Positions 35,888 to 46,480 of a stretch of DNA of 64,000 bases are shown here, piece by piece. The notes beneath the pieces were generated by a model. It was not told the origin of the DNA and made no database searches. It was given only the letters and a program-made list of their open reading frames with translations. The first letter of the stretch is position 1, and the number at the start of each line of letters is the position of its first letter. Source of the DNA: Vitis vinifera (Eukaryota; Streptophyta; Magnoliopsida; Vitales; Vitaceae); assembly GCF_030704535.1 (NCBI RefSeq), contig NC_081822.1, positions 31,517,001-31,581,000 of the forward strand, read 5' to 3'. Position numbers and translations under genes: made by a program.

Positions 35888-38800
35888 TCACCAAGGCTTC
35901 CTCTTGATGGCTGAGGCCAATGGATCTGATCTTGGGCGTACCAGAAATGCATCCCACAACCTTTTCACTTTAAAGCATGCGTTATCGCCACACTTAAAAG
36001 AGCCAACACCGATTGGAGTGTGGAAGTGAGCCTTAAAGTTGTTCCACCTTCTGGATCGATACTCACATGGAATGTTAATCTGAGGGAAATACGTGACCCA
36101 AATTGCTGGATCTGATGTGCTACCACTGTCGTAGCAGCATTTAGAATAAAAGCTTATCTTCTCCAGTTGTTGAGAGTGATCCCCATGGGATATCGTCCAT
36201 TCATAATGTGGAAGACTACCTTCTGCTATCTCACATTCATCATCATCAAGGGGAACATGATGGAAGAATAGAGCAAATCCCAAGAAGTTGTTATCTTCAT
36301 ACCAATTCATTGGGAGCTCTATTCCTACTTCACATCCCATTCTTTGATGGCGTACCCACTCTGGTATTCCATTCCTTCCTGGAACGACAAATCTCCAATC
36401 CTGAAGAAATTTCGGCCGCACAAAAATTTGTCATGTAAATCTCATGTTTTTTTAAAAAAGAAAAAAGAAAAAAGAAAAAATAATTATGCCATGAAACTGC
36501 TAACTGAATTGGTGATTTGAAGCATTTGAGCAGAGAAGACCAAAGTAGACTTGAGAAAGTTTCAGTTTCCAGGCATGGACAACCATGTGCACGTATCCAT
36601 CCTAGACTTGATGGAAGCTCTCCAATTTCTTCAAGCATCGGACAGTGATTCACGAAAAGGGTAAAGAGCCGAGAAAGTTGAATGATGCCAACAGGTACGC
36701 AACGAATATGGTTTCCGCTTAGGTTTAAAAATTTCAGTGAGGATAGGCACCATAAATCACTGGGGATTTCTCCTTCCATCAGATTGCAGCCACCTAGATC
36801 TAGATCTCTTAAGCAACAATGCAGGCTTCTCAAATTGTTGGGAAAATTGCGGAGCTTGGAACAGTTAGAAACACAAAGACGAACAAGACATGTCAAATTA
36901 CCAATGCTGTTGGGAAGACTCACAAGCTTCTCACATTTGTTCAATTGCAAATGCCAAAGTCCTCTTAAATGTTCAATTGAAGATGGAAGCTCTGATATAT
37001 CTGTTCCACATAAATTAAGTTCTTCCAAATGTTCCATATCCTCCATAATCTCCGGAAAAGCCTCTACACTTGAACAACTATCGAGACCAAGGGTTTTGAG
37101 GGATTTCAACCCACAAATTGTGTTTGGAAGACTCCTCAAGTTTCTGCACTCTTCCAAATTTAAGGTACTAAGCCTGGTGAGATGACCTATTGTGTTTGGA
37201 AGACTCCTCAAGTTTCTACAGTTTTTCAAACATAAGTAATCAAGTTGGGTGAGATGACTTATTGAGCAAGGTAATCCTTTAATAGCAACACCGTCTAGAA
37301 AGAGATAGCGTAGACTCCCCATACTGTTTTGGATCTCAGGAAACTTTCAAAATTTAAGCAACCACTGAGAGAAAGAGTATTAAGGGCCTCTAAGCACCCA
37401 AATGCTGTTAGGGAGTTCCTTAATAGCTATATTGTCTAAAGAAAGTCTCTTCAAGTATTTCTTTTTCCATTGAATCTCTGGGAATTTCTGAAAGTTTGAG
37501 CAATCTGAGAGTCCAAGAGTTTTAAGAGATTCCAAATAACCAACACTGTCTGGGAGTTCTTTAATACCACTCCTATATAAATGAAGCTCCCTTAAAAGTC
37601 TCATATTGGTAAATACATCTGAAAATTTCTCAAACTTTGAACATTCTCTAAGAGAAAGAATTTCGAGAGAAGTCAAGGACCCAATGCTATTTGGGAGTTC
37701 CTTAATAGCAGTCCAATCTAAAGAAAGCTTCTTCAAACATTTCATATTCCCTCTTATCTCTGGAAATTTCTCAAATTTTGAGCAATATGAGAGATCAAGA
37801 ATTTCAAGACATTCCAAATACCCAATGCTACTTGGGAGTTCTTTAATAACACTCACACATAAATAAAGCTCCCTTAAATGTTCCATATAGGTAAATATAT
37901 CTGGAAATTTCTCAATCTTTGAACATCCTTTTAAATGAAGCTCCCTCAAAAATTTCATATTCTCATGGATCTCAGGAAATTTCTCCAAGTTTGAACAATT
38001 TGAGAGATTAAGGACTTCAAGAGATGCTAAATACACAATGCTACTTGGTAGTTCTTTAATCCCAATCTTGTTTAAATAAAGCTCCTTCAAAAGTTCCATG
38101 TTTCCATGGATTACCGAAAACTTCTTCAAGTTTTGACATTGATTAAGATAAAGAACTTAAAGAGATTCAAACTTCTTGCTAGTTGGGAAACTTTGGAGCT
38201 GTTCACATCTTCCCAAATTCAAGTAAGTCAATCTTTTCAGATTGCCAATAGATGAATGAAGTTTACTCAAACTTGTACAACCTTCAAGATTCAATCTCTC
38301 CAAATTTGGCATGCTTGAGAATTTTGGCATTTTGACAAGCTATTTTGAGTTACTTAGATCAATGCCTTTTAATTCTCCAAGACACTGTAACAGAAGATAT
38401 TCTTTTAATAAAAAAAATTCTTCAACTTGAAAATTATTATAAAGAGAAAAAACATTAAATAATGATCATACCTTATTCCCTTTCCAAAGTTGTTTTATGT
38501 TACTAGACTTCAAGTTGATATCAATAAGGCACTCTCCATAAAAGTTAGAAGGTAAAGACCTCAAAGTGCATCTTTGCCAATGAAGATATCTCAAATTATG
38601 AGGAAATTCGAAGTCTTTAGGAAGAAGCACTTTATACTCCTCTCTAGTCAAACCATCATGATCATTGCAATAGATTTTAAGCAACCTAAGTTTTTTCATC
38701 TTGGCAAACACTTTTGTACTTAACTGTATTTCTTTTAATTTAGACAAGTCTAAAGATATGGTTTGAATATTATTCATCACCTAGAAAAAAATAATGAAAA

Positions 38801-40822
38801 ATAAGGGAACAACACAAGATAAAAATCCTAACTACAATTATACAGACAATTAACTACTAAAAAATTATTATAAATATTTAAATAACTATACTTAGGCATT
38901 TAATTCATACCTCTTGTCTAGAAAATGCTTCATAAATATCATCTACATCCCACAATCTACTCCATTTGCAGGGTTTTCCAGGACATTCTTCACGAACAAT
39001 TGGCCAACCCATTTCTTGTATCAAGTCATGCATTTGTATGACGTTGTCTAGGATAGTTACTAGACATCTATCACAGAGATCTTTTATGTTGATTTCTGGA
39101 TATAACTCGCAACCATCTAATGTTCTTGATAAGAAATCTTTGCAGTCACCTTTGAAAAAACACGCAATGTCCAAGAAAACCTCCTTTTGAGAGTGATCAA
39201 GCCCATCATAACTTATTCTAAGCACATCATTAATTTCCTTCTTAGGGTTTTTTTTTCAATTTAACCAATGCGCTTTTCCATTCTTCTATTGTCATGCCTT
39301 GAAGAGAAGAACCTAGAACTTTAAGGGCCAAAGGGAGACCTTGAGCATAATGTCCCATGCGATTTGAGAGGTCCACATAATCTTCTTTAGGACCATTTTG
39401 TTTAAAGGCATGTTGGCTGAAGAGTTGAAGAGCTTCCTCATAATGTAATTCTATAACCTTATATGATATATTCACTCTATACTCAACCAATAGATGTTGG
39501 TCTCTAGTTGTAATGATAATTGTACTTCTTGGACCAAACCATTTAGGACTTCCAGCCACTGACTCTAATTGCTGCAACTGATCCACATCATCAATTACAA
39601 TAAGAATCTTTTTTGAGCTAAGTCTGGCCTTTATTATGTTGATTCCTTTATTGATATTGCTAAACTCTACATCATTCCCCACTGTATCATGAAGAAGTTG
39701 TTGTTGTAGTTGAAGTTGACAACCCTTGTTGAATGTCTCTCTAACATCTTGAAGAAAGCTAGCACCAATGAATTGATATTGGATCTCATTATAAACAATC
39801 TTGGCAATGGTAGTTTTACCAATTCCACCAGGTCCATAGATCCCAACCACACGAATGTCATTCAAGTCACTACTTAACAATGATTTTAGTTCTTTTAGGC
39901 GAAAATCCATCTCAACTACATAATCATTACTGTGCAAAAGCTTAGAATTCATTGATCTTTTAAAAATCTGGTGAACAATTTCCTTAATATGCTTTGACTC
40001 ATACCTGCCAATTATAAAGTACAATTTAACACTTCATGAGTCATAATGAATTGCAAGAGATAACAAATATTAAGTAAATTTAGTGATATTTACTTGATTT
40101 TGTCAATATAACCAAAGTAATAGGATGTAAAAAGTATTAGAAGCTAAGAACCCAATATATTGAGCATTTTACGGATAATAAGAAGGCAACAAGTTTTGAG
40201 CCAAGTATTAATAAGATCACAAAGTAAGCTTTACTATTCAAAATTATTAACTTGTTAAGTCATGATTTAAGACAACTAAATCCTTACAACTTAATTAAAT
40301 CAAAAGCACAAATTAAGGAAGTTGAAGTTACCCATCATTCACATGGAAACCACTTAGATTGCTTGCTTCATTCAAGGAATCCCTCCACCTTTGCACTTTT
40401 TTCGCATCTACGTTTCTTTCATGAATGAAAAATGCCTCTCCGAAGCTCCCTGTTTGCTTTCGCACATCAGAAGGATCCACGTGGGAGAACACCGGAAAGA
40501 CTATTTGTTCCATTTCTTCCCTGCACTCCATGATCTTCGCTAACTCATCCAAACACCACTTCGATTGAGCATAGTTTTTTGAGAACACAACTATGGAAAT
40601 TCTTGATTCTTCAATAGTTTTCAAAAGTTCTGATTTGATCTCCTCTCCTCTTTCAAGTTAGTCGTCTCTGAAAGTCTTAATCCCCATCCCATGCAAATTT
40701 ACGAATAAATGATCCGTAAAATTGTTGCAGGTGTCTTCACCTCTAAAACTCAAGAACACTTCGAACTCATATTTACGGACTGAGGTAGAAGAAGAGGAGG
40801 GTTTTTGGGTAGAGGAAGCCAT
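35888..40822 (-). pseudogene. TNL pseudogene, TNL-B (paralogue of TNL-A)
   Basis: Same exon plan as TNL-A: 40,822-40,332; 40,004-38,911; 38,780-38,472; 38,394-36,505; then the C-JID part to 35,888. Breaks relative to A: TAA for CAA in the TIR (40,658-40,660); one extra T in a run, T9 against T8, in NB-ARC (39,248-39,256), giving TAA at 39,242-39,244; TAG for CAA at the start of the LRR exon (38,340-38,342); TAA for GAA (38,157-38,159); one extra base near 37,400 and one missing near 37,345; last-intron donor GT to TT (36,502-36,503) and acceptor AG to GG (36,416-36,417); one extra base near 35,960. P-loop GIYGPGGIGKTT, kinase-2, GLPLAL, FLDIACFF and MHD remain readable. It cannot make a full receptor; short TIR or NBS products are possible but unsupported. 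Confidence 0.93.
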
Positions 40823-41150
40823 TGTTGGACAGTTTCTGGATGAAAGTTTAGAGAGAGTTGAGGATTAACTCGTGCTTAGTCAATACTTGAAATGCCCACA
40901 TATGAAGCCATTGTATGAAACAAAACTTTATTTTTATTTTTTATTTGGGGTGGTGGGGGTGGGATGGGGGTTGGATTGTAAAAAAGCAAACATCGATTCT
41001 GCAATACATGCAAGCAGGTGATCGGTGGCTTTTAAAAAAAATATAAAGGACCACCCACCACAAAACCCGTCAAAGCCTTAAATTAAAATTTCATTTTTCG
41101 GTATTATGGCCATTGGCACTTTCCTTTGACCATATGAAAGCAAAACTTCC
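40823..41150 (-). promoter_or_regulatory. TNL-B upstream region with G-rich insertion
   Basis: This is the upstream DNA of the pseudogene. It is similar to the TNL-A promoter but with about 100 bp extra (about 40,878-40,978) whose start resembles 41,980-42,050. The insertion contains a run of G-tracts at 40,947-40,970 (GGGGTGGTGGGGGTGGGATG) able to form a G-quadruplex. A single relic of the 15,330-15,738 unit lies near 41,070-41,130. Confidence 0.5.
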
Positions 41151-42100
41151 ATGGGCAATTTAATATATAGTTTATTCCTCCCTCCTAAATTTTAATTTAA
41201 ATTCAATTAATTTATTTTTCATATTCTATTTAATATATTATTAAAAATATCATAATAATCTTATCAATGAGTCTTTATTAAAAATAAATAAACTTGGATA
41301 TAAAATTGTTAACATTTTTAAACATAAAAATATATACATATATCATTATTTCTTTTATATTTTAAATAAAAATCATATGCTTGATTACTTAAAAAATAAA
41401 ATTTTAATAAATTAATTAATTTAATTGTCTTATTATTAAATTTTATTTAAATTTGAAATTTCCATCTTATGCAAATTTCATAAATTTGAAAGCACATCAT
41501 ATTAAATTTTCCAAAATTAAATTATATTGTATGGACTTAGAAATCTTTCAGGAACTTTAAAAATATTAAAGCCATTATAAATTTTATTTTATTCAAGTTT
41601 TAAAAATAAAATCGTTATAGGTTTTATTTTATTTGAGTATATTAAATCACTTTTTAAATACATTTTAAAATGAAAAAGTCTGTTTTGTTTGAAGTTCTTA
41701 ATTAATTTATTAGAGAAACATTAAAATTAAAAATTGTCTATTTTTTATTTTAAAATATATTGGTTTCATTCAAAATTTTAAAACCATTTCTTGGTAAAAA
41801 GAACAAAAATATAAAAATGAATAAATTAATTTATTATTTTAAAATTATTTAATTGAAATTATTTTTTAAGATAAAATTCAAGATTGATAGAAATAACTAT
41901 TCAATTCGTTATTCAATTTAATATAAAATAGTACATTCTCAAAATTTTATTATTTAATTATAAATGATAAACTTTTGCAGGTCAATACTTGATATGCCTA
42001 AAGAGCATCCATCTTTGATTCTTTGGGTGCTTATGTGAAACAAAACCACTTTGGTTTGGTCATTGAAGTGGCTCAAGGTACATCGGCAGAAAAAAAATTT
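41150..42100. repeat. AT-rich DNA paralogous to about 52,110-52,440
   Basis: From GGGCAATTTAATATATAGTT onward, 41,153-41,450 closely matches 52,108-52,440, with small indels. A shorter relative lies at 2187-2310. It is non-coding. The shared pieces suggest further, partly lost, duplicate boundaries of the TNL cluster. Bases 41,450-42,100 are AT-rich without recognised features. Confidence 0.65.
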
Positions 42101-42189
42101 TAACTAAAACAATATTTATTATTTACTTATATAACTAATATTTATTTAAAATTAAATATTCATCCTTTTATGAGATGTACCAAGAGTCA

Positions 42190-42530
42190 TTTATTCACAA
42201 CAATAAAAGGGAGGTGTGTGGCTTTCAAAAGAATATGAGGAATGACCCACCCACCACAAAATTCAAAATCATTTTTGTTTTCTAGCATTTGCATTTTATT
42301 TACAATAGTAAAAGAGAAATGAGTGGGAAGTTGAGTGGCCTCCAAAAGAATATAAGAAAGAATTCACTCACCACAAAATTCAAAACCACCATTGTTTCCT
42401 AGCATTTGCATTTGGTTCACAATGGTGAAAAAGTAATGGGTGAGAAGTGGTTTTATTTAAAAGAATATAAGGACCCATCCACCACAAAAATTCAAAAGCA
42501 CCTTCGTTTCCTATCATTTACATACCAAAC
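42190..42530. repeat. Three tandem copies of a TNL promoter-derived unit
   Basis: Units of about 110 bp start near 42,190, 42,300 and 42,413. Each contains AAAGAATATRAG, then ACCACAAAATTCAAAA and TTTCCTAGCATTTGCAT. The TNL-A promoter has one copy at 15,000-15,115 and the TNL-B promoter part of one near 41,020-41,065. The array lies 1.4 kb upstream of TNL-B. The function is unknown. Confidence 0.65.
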
Positions 42531-42599
42531 AATTTTATCTTTTTCTCTTCATTCCTTTTCACTGTCCAATGGTAGATTGGTTCATCTGAACCCATCATG

Positions 42600-43230
42600 A
42601 TGAACAATTGGTAATCTACCATTGTTATAGGGAAGGTTGAAGGTAATGCTTGAGTCATTTCTTCACTTGAAAAAAAAAAAAGAGAGAGAATTGAGTTGGA
42701 TTTTTCTCATCTTGGAAAATTCCGAGATCCTTAGTGGGTAGAAAACAAGACTTCATAAAAAAATAAAAAAAATAAATAAATAAATAAAAAAAATTCCTTT
42801 GTGCATTTTTTCCTTGGCTTTTTTCCTTTGTGCATTTTTTATGTGACTTGGTGAAAAATTATTATTTATTTTGAGTTATATTATATTGAGTTACCATTTG
42901 ATAGGTTGCACTAGTTTTTAGTAAGCAAGTTTTTCATGGTATTTGTTTGTTGGTGTTACAAGTTCTTGATCATATTATTAATATTATTTTATCATAAATT
43001 ATTTTGAATATAAATATAAATAAGATGGTAGCTTAATCAATTTCTTAGGTTGTAAGATAAAGATAATAATACCACAATTCTCATCATAAAAAATGTTGAA
43101 AAAATAAAATCTGAAAAATGAGAATGGTCCAACCTTGTTGTTTCCACATCTCTACCTATCAATAAATTAAACTGAAAATAAGTACATATGTAATAAAACA
43201 AATGAAAAGAAATATCTCTTATTCATATTT
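42600..43230. other. AT-rich intergenic DNA
   Basis: Contains poly-A and AAAT runs (about 42,670 and 42,760-42,790). I see no gene or element end before the LTR-like element that starts at 43,236. Confidence 0.5.
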
Positions 43231-44328
43231 ACAATTGTAGACCCTTTTTTTTTTTTAAAACCAAAGTTTTTTTTCTTCTTCTTTTTTTATTTTTTACCAC
43301 CCGGAAGGAGTTGAAGGGCATTTCATTTGAAGTGGGGGACATCTTCCATGAAGCTCCATGCATGGACATGTGGCAAACATCACCATCTCGCCATGGTGGT
43401 GGTTGAAGATGGTGACTATGGACCCCGCATTTCGCTCAATGCGTTCCCACTCGATGGCGAAACTCGCTTTTTATTTTAAAAAATTGATTTTTACTGTTTG
43501 AAAAATGACTTGGAGTCGCCACTTATTTTTATTTTTATTTTTAAAGGGTAAACAAAATAAGAAAGAAAACCCTAAGTGTGACTCCTTATTTTGGAAAAGG
43601 TGGTCTACGAAAAACCGAATCGGGTTCGGGGGTCAGGTTACTTATCGGGAAGGTACGGTAAAGACCGTAGCACCCCTCTAAGTCCCTAAAAATGGGTCTC
43701 TACTAATAAAATGAAGCAATCATGACAATTGATTAATCGAGCATGGATACCAAATGAATATAACTCAAAACAAAATAACTAAATGAACAGAAGAGGCAAA
43801 GAATGTCCCTGAAGTGATGAACCAGTTTAGTTCAAGGGAAAACAAATGTTAGCAATCAAACACAAAATAATAGCATGCATGCCATAGTGTGGAATAAATC
43901 AATCATGCATAGCTATCAACCAATCAACCAATCAAGGAATTAGAAAATCACATATGTCGAGCCCTACCAAAGCCCGATTTATTTTAGCACAAATTGATTT
44001 CATGAATTCCATTATTTGAAATTATGAAATTTATTTATGCTTATTTAAAAAAACATTTAAAAATTAAGGAAGGTGTGAAAATTGCTTGCCGGGAAGAAAG
44101 TGGCAGCAAAATTTTAATGAAAATGAAGATCTTTGGTGAACTAAAGCTTTAAGAAAGAATGAGGAGTTGTGGGATTAAAATTATTTGAAAACATGATTTT
44201 TGAAAATCAGTTTTTGAAGGCAATGAGGAAGAGTAAGGAATGAGATGCATGTGCTTTTGAGGTGGCCATGCAGGACCTATGAAGAAAGACACGTGGGAAT
44301 TGGATGGACAAGTGCTGGAAGTGAGTAC

Positions 44329-44480
44329 TGGGGGTTTAATTGAATGCAGATTTATAATCTCAGCACCGACTCTGTCCTTTGCAAGAATATCAGCAGCCTT
44401 GAGTGCGAGGCCTCCCATTCTTTTGAGAAGACTGTGATAGTCACATTCCTTCTTTCTCTCTCAGTCTTGGCTTTCCCTCT
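44329..44480 (-). pseudogene. Captured fragment of pyruvate dehydrogenase E1-beta
   Basis: The minus strand reads GKAKTERERRNVTITVFSK, then, in a shifted frame, GGLALKAADILAKDRVGAEI and INLHSIKPP. This matches the plant E1-beta segment that typically reads [49 protein letters not shown]. The frameshift lies just after FSK. Only about 50 codons remain, so no enzyme can be made. The intact E1-beta forms part of the mitochondrial or plastid PDH complex. Assignment is by recognised family sequence. Confidence 0.75.
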
Positions 44481-44789
44481 TCGGTGAATATGGGGACAGC
44501 ATTTTCGACCCAGAGCAAGAGTCAGACCAGGCTGTATAACTCAGGGAGTGCTGGGCGCCAACTCTAACCGCAGCACCATTTGGTTCTCAACAAAACGATA
44601 GGTACGGATATCCCATCAGCAGACATGTAACTTGATTTTTGCAGCAGAATCAGGTTTGCTCCCCGCAACTAGGTGGGAGATCTTCACCGAGGCAGGGGCT
44701 TGTTCAGCAACAGCCTCATGTGTTCCATGCTGAATAGGAAGGTAGGGTTTTCCTTCCACATGAATCTCATTTTGAAATATTGGCCGAAT

Positions 44790-45094
44790 CAGTTGCTGTT
44801 GAATTTTGTTATTGTACATGAAGATACAGTGTCTTCATGCCATGGATGATCAGATATGCGGCATTCGGGTTGAGAATACCACCCAGAACATGAGGCAAAT
44901 TCCTAATTGTTGAGACCAACTTTTCAGAACTACTAATGCAACCTGCAATTACATCATTGTGTCCTGCAATATATTTTATTGCAGAATGCGGCACGAGAAC
45001 AGCCCCAAGAGAAAGGATCTTCTGGTTGAGAGGTGTTGCAAATGTACTGTCTATGCAGACTAGTGCTCCTTTCCTGTGCAGAACATGCATTAAT
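44790..45094 (-). pseudogene. Captured fragment of cystathionine gamma-synthase
   Basis: After a conserved acceptor (CCCCTTCAG at 45,095) the minus strand reads HRKGALVCIDSTFATPLNQK, then VLVPHSAIKYIAGHNDVIAG and NLPHVLGGILNPNAAYLIIH. This is the PLP-lysine region of plant cystathionine gamma-synthase (methionine synthesis, plastid). The family has HSATK with the PLP lysine; here it is HSAIK, with the lysine kept. A TAA at 44,809-44,811 replaces a Gln codon and QNSTA follows it. Similarity then ends. The intron border shows capture from genomic DNA. Confidence 0.8.
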
Positions 45095-45148
45095 CTGAAG
45101 GGGAGACATGTTTATCAAGTTATTCTTGTTCTCATTACCAATCTGCTG

Positions 45149-45545
45149 TCAATCATCATCAATGATTAGGAACTTAGGAGGCGCGCCCCCCATGTAGCCA
45201 CTGCCAACAGCACCATATGGTGCAATAATATAGCTGCTGCATTCAAGATCTGCATCAACAACATCAGTTTTGTGTCTTCGGAAATGAAAATCTGTTGGGC
45301 CGTTATAAAGTTCTGGTACAAAGTCATGAACAGAATCCCAGTCACTGTTTAGAGCATCCAATCTGCTGGAAACCTTACAATATCTGCTCCAGATGCATAT
45401 CGACTAAGGAAAGTGTCTTTAGTCCCCTCAAAAACTCAACATCATCAGACATGCAGCTTGTCTTGGCAATGCGTTTAATCGCAATAACTGACCCACATCT
45501 TCTAAGTTGAACATAACACTCTCAAACTTTTATCAGTGCCATTCA
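45149..45545 (-). pseudogene. Captured fragment, gene not recognised (1)
   Basis: An open minus-strand piece, 45,149-45,361, includes NGPTDFHFRRHKTDVVDADL and ECSSYIIAPYGAVGSGYMGG. Upstream DNA continues in a shifted frame (SRYASGADIVRFPADW). Its composition is like real coding sequence and unlike the AT-rich surroundings. I do not recognise the family. It lies directly upstream of the CGS fragment, on the same strand. Confidence 0.4.
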
Positions 45546-45645
45546 GAGACAATGAAAGAGGAGCAAAGAGAGGATCACTTGCCATTGAAATGGAGGGAAG
45601 AACTATGTTGGACATTAGTGACATGACTGGTACCAAAAGCACCAT

Positions 45646-46480
45646 TTACTCATTCCATTGAATTCTGTGCGTGCAAACTATCAGAAGACTTACCAACAAT
45701 AAAATCTGCCCATTTTTAAAGGTGCCATATTGATCAAACCTGGAAGGTGCCTTCTGGAGACTCATACGAGAATGCTCAGCTGTAGAAGAAACTGAATCAT
45801 TGTCACAGGAGTCATATAGAAGATTATCATCATCACAAGTCCCGAGGCCTTTTGTCCCAAAATGGCGTAACTTGGTAGTTGGTGAATGCACAAGGCTTGT
45901 TGGCTGGTCTACACTGGATGAGTCTCTATTATATGGTTAACAGTATGTGTCAAATATATCAGTCATGAGCACGTTTTGAAGGTCCAGCTGAGTATTGTCT
46001 ACCATCTATGACTTCATCACCGTCACGATCAATGACAGTTTCTTCAATGCTATCAGCTTACCGTATCCTTAAGTGTGGCCTATCATCTGAGCTGGCACCT
46101 ATTTCCTAACTCCACTTACAAGGACTTGGGCCCCATGGTTCACATGACGTTGCACGATCACCAACCTCACTACCAGAAGGCTGCCCTATCATTAGATTCC
46201 TTCCCATATCAGCATCATGCATATTTTCAGACATTGCTGTCCAGTTTAAGTGGAATAATTGGGGGAACCCTTCCTCTATCAGAATTCATTGGTTCGGCAT
46301 CAGAATGACATTTACCACCTGGAACATGCACGGATGGTAACAATGGAGATGCTTTATTTGTTGCATTCTCTGCTTTTGCATTGGAAGTTTCAACTCCTCT
46401 AGCACGGGTACAGGATGACCTCTTAGGAGCTAAAGATATATTAAATTCCACAAGCTTTCCTTCAGAAGGCTGACCCAAAG
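45646..46480 (-). pseudogene. Captured fragment, gene not recognised (2)
   Basis: Two open minus-strand pieces (46,227-46,478 and 45,646-45,891) and an interrupted stretch between them have codon-like composition. Examples are GKLVEFNISLAPKRSSCT, DSIEETVIDRDGDEVIDG and SSVDQPTSLVHSPTTKLRHF. It is rich in Ser, Asp and Arg, like a disordered nuclear protein. Stops TAG and TAA interrupt it. I cannot name the gene. Position and strand suggest capture together with the PDH and CGS pieces. Confidence 0.4.

Noticed and set aside
36330..36438. Reading of TNL-B through its last intron into a new C-terminus
   Set aside because: It comes only from the lost donor and is in another frame than the C-JID. 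There is no reason to call it a product.
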